NCBI RefSeq assembly: GCF_030264295.1
Contig: NZ_CP127173.1
Location: 1,371,501 to 1,435,500, forward strand
Direction of reading: 5' to 3'
Length of the DNA stretch: 64,000 bases
From: Amycolatopsis nalaikhensis
Lineage (GTDB): Bacteria; Actinomycetota; Actinomycetes; Mycobacteriales; Pseudonocardiaceae
In this document: piece by piece, positions 25,360 to 35,363 of the stretch
Layout: the number at the start of each line of letters is the position of its first letter
Position numbering within the stretch: the first letter of the stretch is position 1
Notes under the pieces: generated by a model
Database searches by the model: none
The model's input: the letters and a program-made list of their open reading frames with translations, nothing else
What the model was told of the DNA's origin: nothing
Translations under genes and position numbers: made by a program

Positions 25360-27786
25360 TCAGCGCTTGTACCGATAGGGGATCTCGGTGGGTTCCCCGG
25401 TGGGCCCGAAGTCCGGCGGGTCTTCGGGTGGTGGCTGTTCGGTGAACTCGTCGAACCAGCCGCGCGGAGTACCGCGGGGCGGGGTGTCGGGTTCGGTGCG
25501 CGAGGGCTGCGGGAGCGGAGTGTCCGAGCCGGGGAAGACGGGCCGAGCGCTCGGAGCGGGCGGCATCGTGCCGGGGCCGGGGAAGACTGGCCGCGCCGGG
25601 GCGGCGTGCCTTGTGGGGAAGGGCTGGGGGGTGGATTCCGGGCCTGGGAAGACGGGCTTGGGCCTGGTGGGGGTGGGGGCCCAGGGTGGGGTGGCGGCCG
25701 GAGGTTGCTGGTGAGACTCCGGGGAGGTGGGCGGTTGAGGTGCGGCGGGCTGGGCGACCGCGGGAGGCGGCGGCTGCGGCGGGGCAACCGGCTGCTGCGG
25801 CTGAGCTGAGCCCGCGGCCGGGGCGGGATGCGAGGCCATGGGGGCCTGCGGCGGGGCAATCGGTGGCTGAGCTGAGCCAGCGGCCGGAGCGGACTGCGAG
25901 CCCATGGCGGGCTGCGGCTGCTGCGGCTGCTGCGGCGGCTCGTGCGGCTGCGGCTCGTGCGGCTGCGATGAGCCAGCGGCCGGAGCGGGTTGCGAGCCCA
26001 CCGGGGGCTGCGGCGGGGCAGCCGGTGATTGCCACGCAGGAGGCTGCGACTGGGGCGCGGCCGAAGCCGGTGCAGCTGACTGCGCGTCGACGGGCGGCTG
26101 CGGGGGTGCAGCCGCGGCTGGCGCCACAGGCTGCGAAACCTCCGTCGAGTACGGCGCAGGAGACTCCGCACCAACCGGCGGCTGCGTGGCGGCAGGTGGC
26201 GCGAAGGGCTGCGCGCCCACCGGCGATTGCGGCTGCGGCCTGTCCGCAGGCGGCGCAACTGCAGGTGACTGCGGCGCCTCGGTCGAGGCTTGCGGCTCGT
26301 CCGCAGACGGAGAAACTACCGGCGAGGGCGGCGCTGGCGGCTCTTCCGCAGGCGGCACCGACCCGGATGCGGATCCCGACTCGACCGGCGCGGACTCTTC
26401 CGGCAATGCACCAGCGGGAGACTCCGGCGCGGCGGGCTCCGCTGAGTGCCCACCTCCAGAGGGCTCCGGCGCGGCGGGCTCCGCTACCGGTCCACCCCCA
26501 GAAGACTCTGGCTCGACCGGCGCAGACGCGGCAGATTCTTCCGTCTGCGCACCACCAGAGGATTCCGGCTCGACCGGCGCAGGTCCCGCCTCCTCGGCGG
26601 CAGCCAGCTCCGGCTCGGACGCAGCGGAAACCCCCGCCTCCGAACCAGCAGACGGCTCGGGCACGGCCGCGGATTGCGACTCAGCCGGAGAGTGTTCGGC
26701 AGGCACTGGCCCGGACGCGGATTCCGGCTCAGTCGGCGCACCAGCCGTGGGCACCTTCGGCTCCGGCTCGGAAGCAGGCGGCGCGGACTGCGATTGCGCC
26801 TCAGCAAACGGTTGCGCGCCCAAGGCCCCCGCCTGTGGAGCGACGGGCGGCGTTTGCGAGTGTTCGGCGGGAACTTCCGCCTCCACCGCAGCCGACTGCG
26901 GCACAGCTGGCGTCTCCGGCGCGCCGACCGGCGGCACAGCGCCGGGCTGCACATCAGCAGACGACTCAAAAGCCGACCCAGCCGGGGAGCCACCAAACCC
27001 GGCCTGAGCCCCGGCAGGCGAAACAGAAGGCGGCAAAGGAGCAGCCGTCTGCGGAACCCCGGAAGGCATCGTCACCGGCCCAGCCTGAAAATCAGGCGCA
27101 ACCGGATGAACAGGCCGTTCCTCGAACGGAGCCGCATGCCGAGCCGGAGACGAAGTCCACCCGGACGGCTCCGGAACATGCTGCTCAGGCGTCCCCGGCA
27201 CCGCCGACGCGGGAGGCGGATGCGGCACCGTCCGCCACACCGGGGCCGGACCGATGTTCATCGGCGCGGGCGCCTGCCCAGGCGGGGCGCCGGGCGGGGG
27301 CGGGGCCGGTCGCGCCGCGGGCTTCGGGATCGGGTCCAGGCACGACACCAGCACCGTCGTGTTCTCCGGGTCCTCGACCTTCCTTCCGCTCCGCTCGCGG
27401 TAGACCATCTCGCCGTCGGCGTCCATCTCGACCAGGTAGCCCGCCTCCGCGAGCTGCTCCTCGTCCAAATCCTCCAGCCGCTCGTACCGCGATGGCACCA
27501 CCCGGTAGATCGGCCAGGCCAGCGACGCGTGCTCGGCGTGGAACTGGGCCAGCAGCGCCGCCATCTGCTGCTGCCATGGCAACGACATCCCCTCCGCCAA
27601 GGATCGGGGCAGCACGACGTACCCCGCGTCCACACCCGGGTAGCCCTGGCTCAGCTGGTCGGACAGGGGCGTGCTGGACGCGGGGCGAGCCGACTGCCGG
27701 GGCGGCTGGGGCGCGCCGAACAGCGTCGCCGGGTCGCGGGGCTCTCCGCCGCCGGGCTTGCCTCGCCTGCCGAATTTCCGTCCCAC
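25360..27786 (-). CDS. 808-residue protein with folded N-terminal domain and long Pro/Ala/Gln/Ser-rich tail
   Basis: Residues 1-40 are basic and Pro-rich. Residues 43-155 ([27 protein letters not shown] to [16 protein letters not shown]) look like a folded alpha/beta domain. Residues 160-780 are low complexity, with degenerate repeats such as [19 protein letters not shown], and PPQPPVG-type units. A short acidic end ([20 protein letters not shown]) closes the protein. There is no signal peptide or membrane helix. It is the seventh gene of the T4SS-like operon and could be a long flexible cytoplasmic linker or scaffold. The tail uses more A/T-ending codons than its neighbours. The function is unknown. 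Confidence 0.8.
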   Translation of the reverse strand: MGRKFGRRGKPGGGEPRDPATLFGAPQPPRQSARPASSTPLSDQLSQGYPGVDAGYVVLPRSLAEGMSLPWQQQMAALLAQFHAEHASLAWPIYRVVPSRYERLEDLDEEQLAEAGYLVEMDADGEMVYRERSGRKVEDPENTTVLVSCLDPIPKPAARPAPPPPGAPPGQAPAPMNIGPAPVWRTVPHPPPASAVPGTPEQHVPEPSGWTSSPARHAAPFEERPVHPVAPDFQAGPVTMPSGVPQTAAPLPPSVSPAGAQAGFGGSPAGSAFESSADVQPGAVPPVGAPETPAVPQSAAVEAEVPAEHSQTPPVAPQAGALGAQPFAEAQSQSAPPASEPEPKVPTAGAPTEPESASGPVPAEHSPAESQSAAVPEPSAGSEAGVSAASEPELAAAEEAGPAPVEPESSGGAQTEESAASAPVEPESSGGGPVAEPAAPEPSGGGHSAEPAAPESPAGALPEESAPVESGSASGSVPPAEEPPAPPSPVVSPSADEPQASTEAPQSPAVAPPADRPQPQSPVGAQPFAPPAATQPPVGAESPAPYSTEVSQPVAPAAAAPPQPPVDAQSAAPASAAPQSQPPAWQSPAAPPQPPVGSQPAPAAGSSQPHEPQPHEPPQQPQQPQPAMGSQSAPAAGSAQPPIAPPQAPMASHPAPAAGSAQPQQPVAPPQPPPPAVAQPAAPQPPTSPESHQQPPAATPPWAPTPTRPKPVFPGPESTPQPFPTRHAAPARPVFPGPGTMPPAPSARPVFPGSDTPLPQPSRTEPDTPPRGTPRGWFDEFTEQPPPEDPPDFGPTGEPTEIPYRYKR

Positions 27787-27882
27787 GTGCTCATCCTCTG
27801 CCAGTACGCGGCCGCCTGCTCGTGGAAGCGCCGCGACGTCGGGTGAATCGGCCGATTCGTGTCAAGGCCCTCGCGACCCATG

Positions 27883-28884
27883 CTAAACGCCGGGGCGGAC
27901 CGCCTGCGGCACCACTTCGGCCTCGTCGAACGAGAACGGCCGGGTGTGCACCGGCACGCCCGTCTGCTGGGCCTCGACGACCTTGCCGTCGCCCAGGTAC
28001 ATCATCACGTGGTGGATCGTGTTCGGGTTGGACGGGTCCGTGGCGAGGAACAGCAGGTCACCGGGCTGCGCCTCGCGCACCGGCAGCATCGCGCCCGCCC
28101 GGTACTGGTCGCGGGACACACGCGGCAGGATGATCCCGGCCGCCTCGTACGCGCGCAGCATCAGCCCCGAGCAGTCGTAGGAGTTCGGCCCTGTGGCCCC
28201 CCACACGTACGGCTTGCCCTGCTCGCCCAGCGCGAAACTGATCGCCTTCCCCGCGGCCTCGCTCGGCGGCAGCAGGTTGCCCACGCCGGTGCCGCAGGCG
28301 ACGACGTCGACGACCTGGCCGACGTTCTCCACCAGCGTCGCCGCCATCGGCTCCCACTTGTGGTAGCGGTCCGGGAACCCCGAGCGCTCGACGGCCTGCG
28401 CCGCGTCGCCCGGCCGCTTGTTCTCCCAGTCCGGCACCGCGAGGAGCACGTCGTAGAACTTGTTGACCTGGTACGGCGGGTTCGTCACCTCGGCGACCGA
28501 GCCCCAGCCCATCGACGGGCGCATCTGGAAGATGCCGAGGGAGTCGCGGTCGCCGTAGGTGAGGTTGTGCAGGCCCGACTCGGTCATCCCGGCCTGGATC
28601 GCGACCTGCCACGCGCGCGGCGCCAGCGACCGCTGCTTGCCGATGGAGATGATCAGCGCGACGATGCCGCGCTGCTCGCCGTCCAGCTTGGACGCGTCGA
28701 TCTCGCCGCGGTCGCCCTGGCCGGGCTGCGTGGGCCCGACCGAGGCGTCGCAGCTGGTCAGGGACACGCCGCGGGCCTGCGCCTGCTGGTTGTCAATGAC
28801 GACTTTCGCGGCGACCGCGGTCACGACGAGGGCGCCGATCGCGACGAACACGACCAGCCCCAGCCACAACCCCAGGCGCCGCAC
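27883..28884 (-). CDS. Membrane-anchored SLT-like plus NlpC/P60 (C40) peptidoglycan hydrolase, VirB1-like
   Basis: This 333-residue protein has one N-terminal membrane helix (about 7-29). A lytic-transglycosylase-like region follows (E102 in MTESGL, then DSLGIFQMRPSMGWG), and then a C-terminal NlpC/P60 domain with Cys238 in YDCSG and His291/His292 in TIHHVMMYLGDG. Such two-domain enzymes open the peptidoglycan for secretion machines in Gram-positive conjugation systems. It is 2 bp downstream of the VirB8-like gene. The arrangement strongly suggests the cell-wall-cutting part of the T4SS-like complex. Confidence 0.9.
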   Translation of the reverse strand: MRRLGLWLGLVVFVAIGALVVTAVAAKVVIDNQQAQARGVSLTSCDASVGPTQPGQGDRGEIDASKLDGEQRGIVALIISIGKQRSLAPRAWQVAIQAGMTESGLHNLTYGDRDSLGIFQMRPSMGWGSVAEVTNPPYQVNKFYDVLLAVPDWENKRPGDAAQAVERSGFPDRYHKWEPMAATLVENVGQVVDVVACGTGVGNLLPPSEAAGKAISFALGEQGKPYVWGATGPNSYDCSGLMLRAYEAAGIILPRVSRDQYRAGAMLPVREAQPGDLLFLATDPSNPNTIHHVMMYLGDGKVVEAQQTGVPVHTRPFSFDEAEVVPQAVRPGV

Positions 28885-28886
28885 CG

Positions 28887-29486
28887 TCAGCTCGCCTGGT
28901 CGTAGTCGGCGACGCGCCAGCCCGCGTTGGTGGTGACGACCGTGATGCTGAGCTTCGGGCCGTCGGTCGGGATCGTCAGCTGCACCGAGCTGGTGTAGGA
29001 CGTGCCGACCACCGGCTCACCGGTGACCTTCGTGGCCGGGATGTTCGCCGGGTCGACCGACGCCATCACCGGCAGGTACTCCTCCGTCGTGTACGGCTTG
29101 AGCTGGGCCAGCCACTGCTCGGACGTGATGCCGGCGGGATGGTTGACCCAAGCGGCGGCCCACTCCTTGGCGACGCGGACGGCGTCGCCGTTCGGGGCGG
29201 CCGTGGTCGGGGTGGCGAGCGGCGCGGACAGCCGCGTCGGCAGGTTGGACGTCGGGCCGGGCGCGGCGACGCCCGGCGGCGTCGTGTGGATGGACGTGGT
29301 CGGCCCGGTGCTCGGCGCCGCTTTGGCCTGCTGCTTGCCGACGACCTTCGGCAGCACGACGCCGAGGGCGGTGATGAGGATGGCCAGGAAGACGAGCGTC
29401 CCGACGAGGTGGCGGGGCGAGCGCAGCGGCCAGCCCCACAGGCGGCGGTAGACCGCGGCGCGGCCGCGGTTGGTGCGGATCGGCAT
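28887..29486 (-). CDS. VirB8/TcpC-like bitopic membrane protein
   Basis: This 199-residue protein has a basic cytoplasmic N-terminus, one membrane helix (about 27-48), a Pro/Thr-rich stalk (55-100) and an extracytoplasmic alpha/beta domain (105-199; KEWAAAWVNHPAGITSEQWLAQL, then PVVGTSYTSSVQLTIPTDG). The layout is that of VirB8/TcpC proteins, which have an NTF2-like fold and form the trans-envelope scaffold of type IV secretion systems. Sequence identity to characterised members is not evident, so the assignment rests on topology and neighbours. Confidence 0.75.
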   Translation of the reverse strand: MPIRTNRGRAAVYRRLWGWPLRSPRHLVGTLVFLAILITALGVVLPKVVGKQQAKAAPSTGPTTSIHTTPPGVAAPGPTSNLPTRLSAPLATPTTAAPNGDAVRVAKEWAAAWVNHPAGITSEQWLAQLKPYTTEEYLPVMASVDPANIPATKVTGEPVVGTSYTSSVQLTIPTDGPKLSITVVTTNAGWRVADYDQAS

Positions 29487-29489
29487 CGG

Positions 29490-31649
29490 TCACCGCCCCA
29501 TGACTTGGTCGGTGTCACGGGGTTCTTCCCGCACTTCGATGCCGCGCGAAGGCCGGTACAGCACGAAAACAGGCTTCCCGGCAACGACTTCGGGATCGAC
29601 CCGCCGCGGCTGCGCCCGAACACCGGGGGTGCGCGGAGCGTCCGGCGGGACGTAGTCGCTGAAGCCGGACTCAGGGGCGCGAAGGTGCGAAGGCACGACG
29701 ACGGGCTCGGGTTCATCGCTCCACCGCCGATCGGCGACGGGCGAGGTGTCGACGCGACGGCTTTCCTCACCCCGCAGCACCGGACGTCCCCCGGCGCCGA
29801 CGACGACGTAGTCGCCGGGATCGCCGTTGGCGGGGTTGTACTGGCCGAACACGGGCGAGCCGGGACGGCCACCGGAGGGCAGCGCACCGGCGGAGCCCCC
29901 GCCGATGGCCCCCGGCCAGGCCCCGGACCAGGCCGCGGCCGGCCGGGACGCGCCGGAGGTGTTGTCGAGGCGCTGGGCGTTGGCGAAGATCGTGGCCTCG
30001 GGCCGGAAGCGCCCGCCACCGGCGGTGGCCCCGAGCGGACCGCGCTGCTCCCCGTCAACGACGTCGTCGGTCTCGCGGACGTGCTGCCAGAACTCGTCCT
30101 GCGGGGTGGGGCCGTTCTTGTGGCGCCGGAAGCGGGAGAAGATCCCGCCGCCGGGCGACGGAACGGCGGCGCCGACCATGCTGACCGACATCTCGACCAT
30201 CTGCCAGAGGCGGCGGACGGGGCGTCCGACCATGAACAGCAGCACGGTGATGAGCCCGGCGAGAACCATCTGCGTGAGCATGTTCAGCGAGTTGCCCGCT
30301 CCGAAGATCGCTTGGAGCAGCAGCATGTGCACCCCGGCGAGGACCGACAGGACGATCAGGTTGAACGCGACCCCGCCGGCGACCTTCAGCACGCGGTGGA
30401 GGATCTGGGGCTGGATCAGTGCGATCAGCCCGATCAACGGCGCGGTCAAGGCGAGCAGCCGGATCAGTACCTGCGCGAGCAGGATCGACGCCTTGGCCAG
30501 CAACTGGAACAGGGAGTAGACCAACGCCTGCCCCAGCGAAAGGAACCCGGCACCGGTGCGCCCGCCCGCCTCGCCCGTGAAGTAGCCGGTGGCGGGGCCG
30601 AGCTTGGTGGAGATGTCCTTGTACGCGGCCTTCTTCGAGTCGACCAGGCCGGCATCGGCGTCACCGCCCTGCTGGATCTGCTCCCACGTGAAAGCGCGGG
30701 CGTCCAGCAACGGCGCGCCGTACTGCTGCGCCTGCGGTGAGGTCGCGGAACCGAACTCCCCGCGAAGCCAGTTCTCGTAGACGATCTGGCAGTGCAGGTC
30801 GGTCGGCAGGATGTCCCAGGTCGGCCGGCCCGCCGTCGTTCCCTTGTTCTGACAGGTGATCTGGGCCGGGGTCGGGCTCTGCGCAGGCGGCGCCGACGGC
30901 GGTCCGGCGTCGACGAAGCCGGCCTGGATGTTCGTCGTGGTCTTCACGATCGCGTTGTCGATCGGATCCAGATAGCGCAGCAGCGCCAACGACGATGCGG
31001 CCAGCCAGACCGCGGCGAGTCCGTAGAGCGCCCGCTTGCTCACGGCGGCCAAGTCGCCGCGCCAGATGTTGCGGAACATCATGATCGACATGATCAGCGC
31101 GACCAGGCCGAACAACTGGGCGTAGATGTTGTTGTAGATCTTGTCCGCGCCCGCCTTGACCGCGTTGTACAACGGGCTCAGCAGACTGCCCTGCAGAACG
31201 GTGTAGTGCAGAGAGTTGGTGGCGCCCACGATGTTCTTGCCGATGTTGAACAGCTGGTTGCCGGCCCAGGTGTCGAGCGACGCGCTCGGCGAACCGAGCC
31301 CCGACAGCGGGCTGCAGTCGGTTTCGAAGGTGTCCCAGACCATGCCGGCGTAGCCGTAAGCCCGGTACGGGCTGAAGCCCTCGCCGTGGGCGCTTTCCGG
31401 TGGGTCGATGGCACCGACCATCCCCGCACCCGGACGTTCCGGGTTCGGGGCCTCACCACAAGCCGCCGCGCTGGCGGCCGGCGCCGTCGCGATCGCCTGC
31501 AGGCCCAGCACCAGCATCACGGCGAACATCGTCGCCTTGCGGCTCGGTACTCGGCGGGCCGAGCGCGGGCCCTCCTTGATCCGCCGCTTGAGCGAATGCC
31601 ATCCCGCGGCCAACGTCAGCAGGACCGCCAGCGTCAGCAGGGTGCTCAT
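29490..31649 (-). CDS. VirB6/TrbL-like polytopic membrane protein
   Basis: This 719-residue protein has a leading hydrophobic segment, then a second signal-like segment (MFAVMLVLGLQAIATAPAAS). An extracytoplasmic region has four Cys residues, and it is followed by five to six long helices (about 180-500; LFGLVALIMSIMMFRNIWRGD, LLAKASILLAQVLIRLLALT). A polar cytoplasmic tail of about 200 residues follows. This matches TrbL/VirB6 and TcpH-like channel components. It overlaps the VirB4-like gene by ATGA, so stoichiometric coupling is expected. Confidence 0.82.
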   Translation of the reverse strand: MSTLLTLAVLLTLAAGWHSLKRRIKEGPRSARRVPSRKATMFAVMLVLGLQAIATAPAASAAACGEAPNPERPGAGMVGAIDPPESAHGEGFSPYRAYGYAGMVWDTFETDCSPLSGLGSPSASLDTWAGNQLFNIGKNIVGATNSLHYTVLQGSLLSPLYNAVKAGADKIYNNIYAQLFGLVALIMSIMMFRNIWRGDLAAVSKRALYGLAAVWLAASSLALLRYLDPIDNAIVKTTTNIQAGFVDAGPPSAPPAQSPTPAQITCQNKGTTAGRPTWDILPTDLHCQIVYENWLRGEFGSATSPQAQQYGAPLLDARAFTWEQIQQGGDADAGLVDSKKAAYKDISTKLGPATGYFTGEAGGRTGAGFLSLGQALVYSLFQLLAKASILLAQVLIRLLALTAPLIGLIALIQPQILHRVLKVAGGVAFNLIVLSVLAGVHMLLLQAIFGAGNSLNMLTQMVLAGLITVLLFMVGRPVRRLWQMVEMSVSMVGAAVPSPGGGIFSRFRRHKNGPTPQDEFWQHVRETDDVVDGEQRGPLGATAGGGRFRPEATIFANAQRLDNTSGASRPAAAWSGAWPGAIGGGSAGALPSGGRPGSPVFGQYNPANGDPGDYVVVGAGGRPVLRGEESRRVDTSPVADRRWSDEPEPVVVPSHLRAPESGFSDYVPPDAPRTPGVRAQPRRVDPEVVAGKPVFVLYRPSRGIEVREEPRDTDQVMGR

Positions 31650-34600
31650 GCGGCGTCCCGGCCGGTGCCGCCCTTTCCGCCCGTTCGCGCGTGCTGCTGG
31701 CCGTTCGGCGACTGGACGCCGCCCTCGACCTCGCCTGTCTCCGATGCCAGCGGGTCCGGTGCGCCCAGGAGGTTCTCGTCGGCCAGGCCGACCTCCAGTT
31801 CCGCCGCCAGCTCGAAGTCCTGCTCCAGCTCGATGTCGTCCTCCGGTGGGGACGCCACGAACGGCTTCTTCTCTTCCGCGGGCAACGCCAGCTCGTTCCC
31901 GGGCCGCCGCGTGGGGGCCGCGTCCTTCGAACCCGGCGTTGTGTCCATGACCGCCCTCAGGTGGTCCAGGTGCGGGCCCGAGAAGTCGACGCGGATGCGC
32001 TCCACGCCTCCGGCGCCGTCGCCGAAGATGAACTGGCGCGGCTCGACGTCCCGCTCGAGAAGGCCCCGCTGCGAACCGGGACGACGGCCCAAAGCCGCGA
32101 CGACCTGCTCGTACCCGACACCCACCGGCACCTTCAACAGGCGCAGAGCGTCAGCCTGAGCGTCGTCGTCATCGAGGCGGCCCACGAACACCGAGTCCAG
32201 CAGCGCCACGAAACCCTGGATCTTCAAGAAGTCCGCCGGGATCTGGGACGACAGCAGCACCCGGACGTTCCACTTCCGCGAGTCACGCGCGAAGCGGTTC
32301 ATCAGCACACGCCCGGTCGGGACTTCCGACAGGAAGAACGCCTCGTCGATCCAGACGCCCTTGCGCATCTCCTTCGGCTTCTCGTACACCGACCGCTGGG
32401 TCAGCCACGCCGCCAGGTTCAGCATCTCGACGCCGAGGCTCTCCGCGTCCGTCCAGTACTCGCGCGGCACGCCGTCCTTCGGCAGCGTCAGCCCCGCCAT
32501 CGTCAGGACCGTCAGGCGGTCGTCGCGCGTCTCCGAGTACGGGTCCGCGTCCGTCTCCGGGATCAGCAGCGCCATCCGCTCGCGCATCTCGTCGAGGAAG
32601 TCCGCGACGACGCCCGCGTGCTCGTGGTGCTCCGACGAATCCCGCCTCAGCGCATCGATTACCTGGCCAGGGTCCGCGTCGAACCGGCCACCCACGGCGC
32701 GGACCGCGCGCAGCAGCACGATCCGCGTCTGCGCCATGCGCGAGACCTCGTACGGCAGCACCCCCGTCAGGACGTCCAGCACCAGACGCCGGCGGGTCGC
32801 ACCCGCCAGTGCCTTCTCCCGGCGCCACGACCGCTCGGGGTCGTCCTCGTCCATGAAGTGCTCGATCTGCGGCTCGGCGACCACCCGGTACGGGTTCAGG
32901 ATCCCCGGCTGCGCGTTGAGCAGGTTGATCGGCCGCGCGTACGGGCGCAGCTCCGGCAGGTCGCACAGCCGCGACAGCGGCCCCGAGGGGTCGAGGATCG
33001 TCCAGTTCGCCCCCGCGCGCAGCGTCTTGTAGACGATGCCGCCGCCGAGGAACGACTTACCACCACCCAGGCCCGCCACCATCGCCGTCAGGCCCGAGCC
33101 GTCGCGGATCTCCTGGGCCATCCACGGGTCCCAGGCCACCGGGCGCCGCGTCGCCGTGCACGTCTCGCCCAGGAGGATGCCTCGCCGGTCGCCGACCTCC
33201 GCCGTCGCCGTCGGGACCGCCGAGGACGCCCACACCACCGAACCGCGGCGCATGTACGCCGCCGACGCCAGCGGCTCGCCCGGGATGAACTCCCGGGCCA
33301 TCGCGTACTGCGCTTCGGGGTGCTCGATCGCGATCTTCGGCTTGTACAGATCCAGCAGCTGCTGGGCCAGGCGCAGCGCGTCGCGCTCGGTCGGGCCGGA
33401 CACCGCCAGCCGCCACCACGACCGGACGCGGGTGGCCAGCGCGGTGAAGCCCGACGTCATCTCGTCGTCGATCTCCAGCACGCGCCCGGCCTGGCGCGAC
33501 AGCGACTGCGGTGGCTCCAGCTCGTGCTCGTCCGTGTAGTGCTTGACCTGCGAACGGACCTTGTTCATCTGCCGTTGCAGTTCTCCGGCGACCTCTTCGG
33601 GTCGCCGGACGTAGATGCGCGCGGACACTTCGACCGCGGCGGGCAGGCGGTCCGCGTGCTGGATCCACGGGTCGTCGACCTCGGGAATCTGCAGGCCGTG
33701 CATCTGCCCGACGGTCAGGATCGCCAGGTGCCGCGAGACGCCGGCGTTGGAGCCGGTGCGGCCGCGGACGGTCACCGTCGGCGCGTACGGCTCGGCGTAG
33801 AAGTCGGCGGCGTCGGTGAAGCTGGCCAGGTCCTCCGGCTCCCACGCCGCGCCCGGCACGGCGGGCATGTTCCGCGGCGCGGGCAGCCCCAGCGAACAGG
33901 ACCGGTGCATCAGCCAGGACATCTCCTCGGCGTGCACCGGACGGCCTTCCAGCCCGGCGCTGCCGATGACCTGGTCGAGGTGCTCGACCTCGGAGTCCAG
34001 CGCGGCCAGTTCGGCGTCGACGGCCTCGGGCAGGATCTTGCGCAGCACCGGCGCGGCCCGCTCGACCGCGCGGTCGACCATGCGCCGGGTCTGCACCTGG
34101 ACACCCAGGTAGACCTCTTTTTCGGCCATCGAGCGGCCCATGAGCTGCTGCTGCTCGCCGATCAGGTAGTCGTCGAACGACAGCGCGCCCGGGACGTCGT
34201 TGGGGCGGCCGTGCGCGTTGTAGACGTGCGCCTCGGCCCACATCCGGATCGGGTACGGCCGGTTCGTCACGCGCAGGTGCAGCCAGCGGCCCTGCAGCTC
34301 GGCGTACTGGCCCGCGATGGCCGCGATCAGGTCGCGCCGCTGCGAGTCCGAGCGGAACGACCAGCGCTGCGGCGCCAGCCGGTACCAGGCGTAGACCTCG
34401 AACCCGGTGCGGACCAGGTGCCCGTCGATGCTGCGCACGGCGATCGACGGGGTGTACGCCGGAATGGCCTGCTCGCCGGTCAGGCGCCGGCCCTTGCCGC
34501 CCGAGCCGTTCCGCGGCGCGCGGACCTGCTCGGGCGCCTGCCACGCGCCCGTGTGTGCGTCCCGACCCTGTTTTCCTCGGCTACCGCCGCGACCGAACAA
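31646..34600 (-). CDS. VirB4-like conjugation/secretion ATPase
   Basis: This 984-residue protein has an N-terminal VirB4/TraC-like domain, Walker A GLGGGKS at about 510-516 and Walker B VWIDEAFFL with Asp near 752. Downstream motifs include LLSSQIPADFLKIQG, the helicase-like sensor region of VirB4 ATPases. The acidic C-terminal tail (about 930-984) is extra. It would power assembly or transport at the membrane. Three consecutive GGT glycine codons at the Walker A are unusual here. PrgI-like and VirB6-like partners flank it at 3 bp and with an ATGA overlap. It has no TraD/VirD4 features. Confidence 0.9.
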   Translation of the reverse strand: MFGRGGSRGKQGRDAHTGAWQAPEQVRAPRNGSGGKGRRLTGEQAIPAYTPSIAVRSIDGHLVRTGFEVYAWYRLAPQRWSFRSDSQRRDLIAAIAGQYAELQGRWLHLRVTNRPYPIRMWAEAHVYNAHGRPNDVPGALSFDDYLIGEQQQLMGRSMAEKEVYLGVQVQTRRMVDRAVERAAPVLRKILPEAVDAELAALDSEVEHLDQVIGSAGLEGRPVHAEEMSWLMHRSCSLGLPAPRNMPAVPGAAWEPEDLASFTDAADFYAEPYAPTVTVRGRTGSNAGVSRHLAILTVGQMHGLQIPEVDDPWIQHADRLPAAVEVSARIYVRRPEEVAGELQRQMNKVRSQVKHYTDEHELEPPQSLSRQAGRVLEIDDEMTSGFTALATRVRSWWRLAVSGPTERDALRLAQQLLDLYKPKIAIEHPEAQYAMAREFIPGEPLASAAYMRRGSVVWASSAVPTATAEVGDRRGILLGETCTATRRPVAWDPWMAQEIRDGSGLTAMVAGLGGGKSFLGGGIVYKTLRAGANWTILDPSGPLSRLCDLPELRPYARPINLLNAQPGILNPYRVVAEPQIEHFMDEDDPERSWRREKALAGATRRRLVLDVLTGVLPYEVSRMAQTRIVLLRAVRAVGGRFDADPGQVIDALRRDSSEHHEHAGVVADFLDEMRERMALLIPETDADPYSETRDDRLTVLTMAGLTLPKDGVPREYWTDAESLGVEMLNLAAWLTQRSVYEKPKEMRKGVWIDEAFFLSEVPTGRVLMNRFARDSRKWNVRVLLSSQIPADFLKIQGFVALLDSVFVGRLDDDDAQADALRLLKVPVGVGYEQVVAALGRRPGSQRGLLERDVEPRQFIFGDGAGGVERIRVDFSGPHLDHLRAVMDTTPGSKDAAPTRRPGNELALPAEEKKPFVASPPEDDIELEQDFELAAELEVGLADENLLGAPDPLASETGEVEGGVQSPNGQQHARTGGKGGTGRDAA

Positions 34601-34603
34601 CGA

Positions 34604-35086
34604 CTACCTCCCGGCCCGAGCCGCACTGCTGCGGCTCCGGCGCGCTCGTGGTGTTCCCTGGGTGTAGGCCGCACCCGGCGGCACGCCGTGGTGCTGGTAC
34701 TGCCGCCTCCGCTTGTGCTTCGGCAGCGGGCGTTCCGCCCGTACCCGGATCCGGCTGGCGCTGACCGCGCCACCCGTGCCCGTGGTCACCTCTCTGGGGG
34801 TGTTCAGCTCGCGCCCCGCCATCGCGACCACGGTGCCCAGCGGGCGCTCGTGGCTGATCTTGGCGGTGAGCAGCCGGGTGATCACGATGGTGGCGACGAA
34901 CGCCCACGCCGTCGAGAAGAACCCGAAGCTCCACCCCGCCCAGCGCTCGACGCCGAGGACGACGAAGAACGCCGGGATGCCGATGAGCCACGCGACGTAG
35001 CGGGCTCGCCAGGGAAAAGTCGCTTTCGGCGGGCCGAGCCAGACGGCGTCGACCCGGTAGACCTCGTCATCAGTCCTGATGCGCAC
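34604..35086 (-). CDS. PrgI-family (VirB3-like) membrane protein
   Basis: This 160-residue protein has an N-terminal segment MRIRTDDEVYRVDAVWLGPPKATFPWRARY leading to two close membrane helices (about 30-50 and 55-75), then a basic cytoplasmic tail. PrgI/TcpE/VirB3 proteins have this short two-helix form and partner VirB4. It precedes the VirB4-like gene by 3 bp. The C-terminal 60 residues are Arg-rich and poorly conserved-looking. Confidence 0.8.
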   Translation of the reverse strand: MRIRTDDEVYRVDAVWLGPPKATFPWRARYVAWLIGIPAFFVVLGVERWAGWSFGFFSTAWAFVATIVITRLLTAKISHERPLGTVVAMAGRELNTPREVTTGTGGAVSASRIRVRAERPLPKHKRRRQYQHHGVPPGAAYTQGTPRARRSRSSAARAGR

Positions 35087-35096
35087 GCCGTCCGCC

Positions 35097-35363
35097 TCAG
35101 CCCGTGAACAGGCCGGCGATCCACTGGCCCACGTTCACGCCGGCGCCGCTGACCGCGAGGCCGATGATCGCGAGCGCGATGACCACGCCGGCGAGCCGCC
35201 GCATCACGCCGGCGTTGTCGCCCTTGCCACCGCCCAGCCACAGCAGGAGGAGGGCGACGGCCAGCAGCACCAGGGGGATGATGTTGTCCAGCAGCCACTG
35301 GCGCACGTTTCCGGTGCCCAGTTCGCCGGCGGCCAGCGTGTCGAGGGTGGTCAAGGTCGTCAT
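35097..35363 (-). CDS. Small two-helix membrane protein, VirB2/pilin-like position
   Basis: This is an 88-residue protein with two strong membrane helices (about 27-45 and 57-78) separated by the short charged loop GGGKGDNAGVMRR. The size, topology and first position in the operon resemble VirB2/TrbC-type pilins or TcpD-like subunits, although there is no clear signal peptide. It starts the T4SS-like operon; the candidate promoter is about 65 bp upstream. The assignment is by position and topology only. Confidence 0.65.
   Translation of the reverse strand: MTTLTTLDTLAAGELGTGNVRQWLLDNIIPLVLLAVALLLLWLGGGKGDNAGVMRRLAGVVIALAIIGLAVSGAGVNVGQWIAGLFTG

Noticed and set aside
25611..28133. Plus-strand frame of about 840 codons opposite the Pro/Ala-rich gene
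   Set aside because: Repeat-rich sequence keeps several frames open. The minus strand is operonic and has a folded N-terminal domain; the plus frame shows none.
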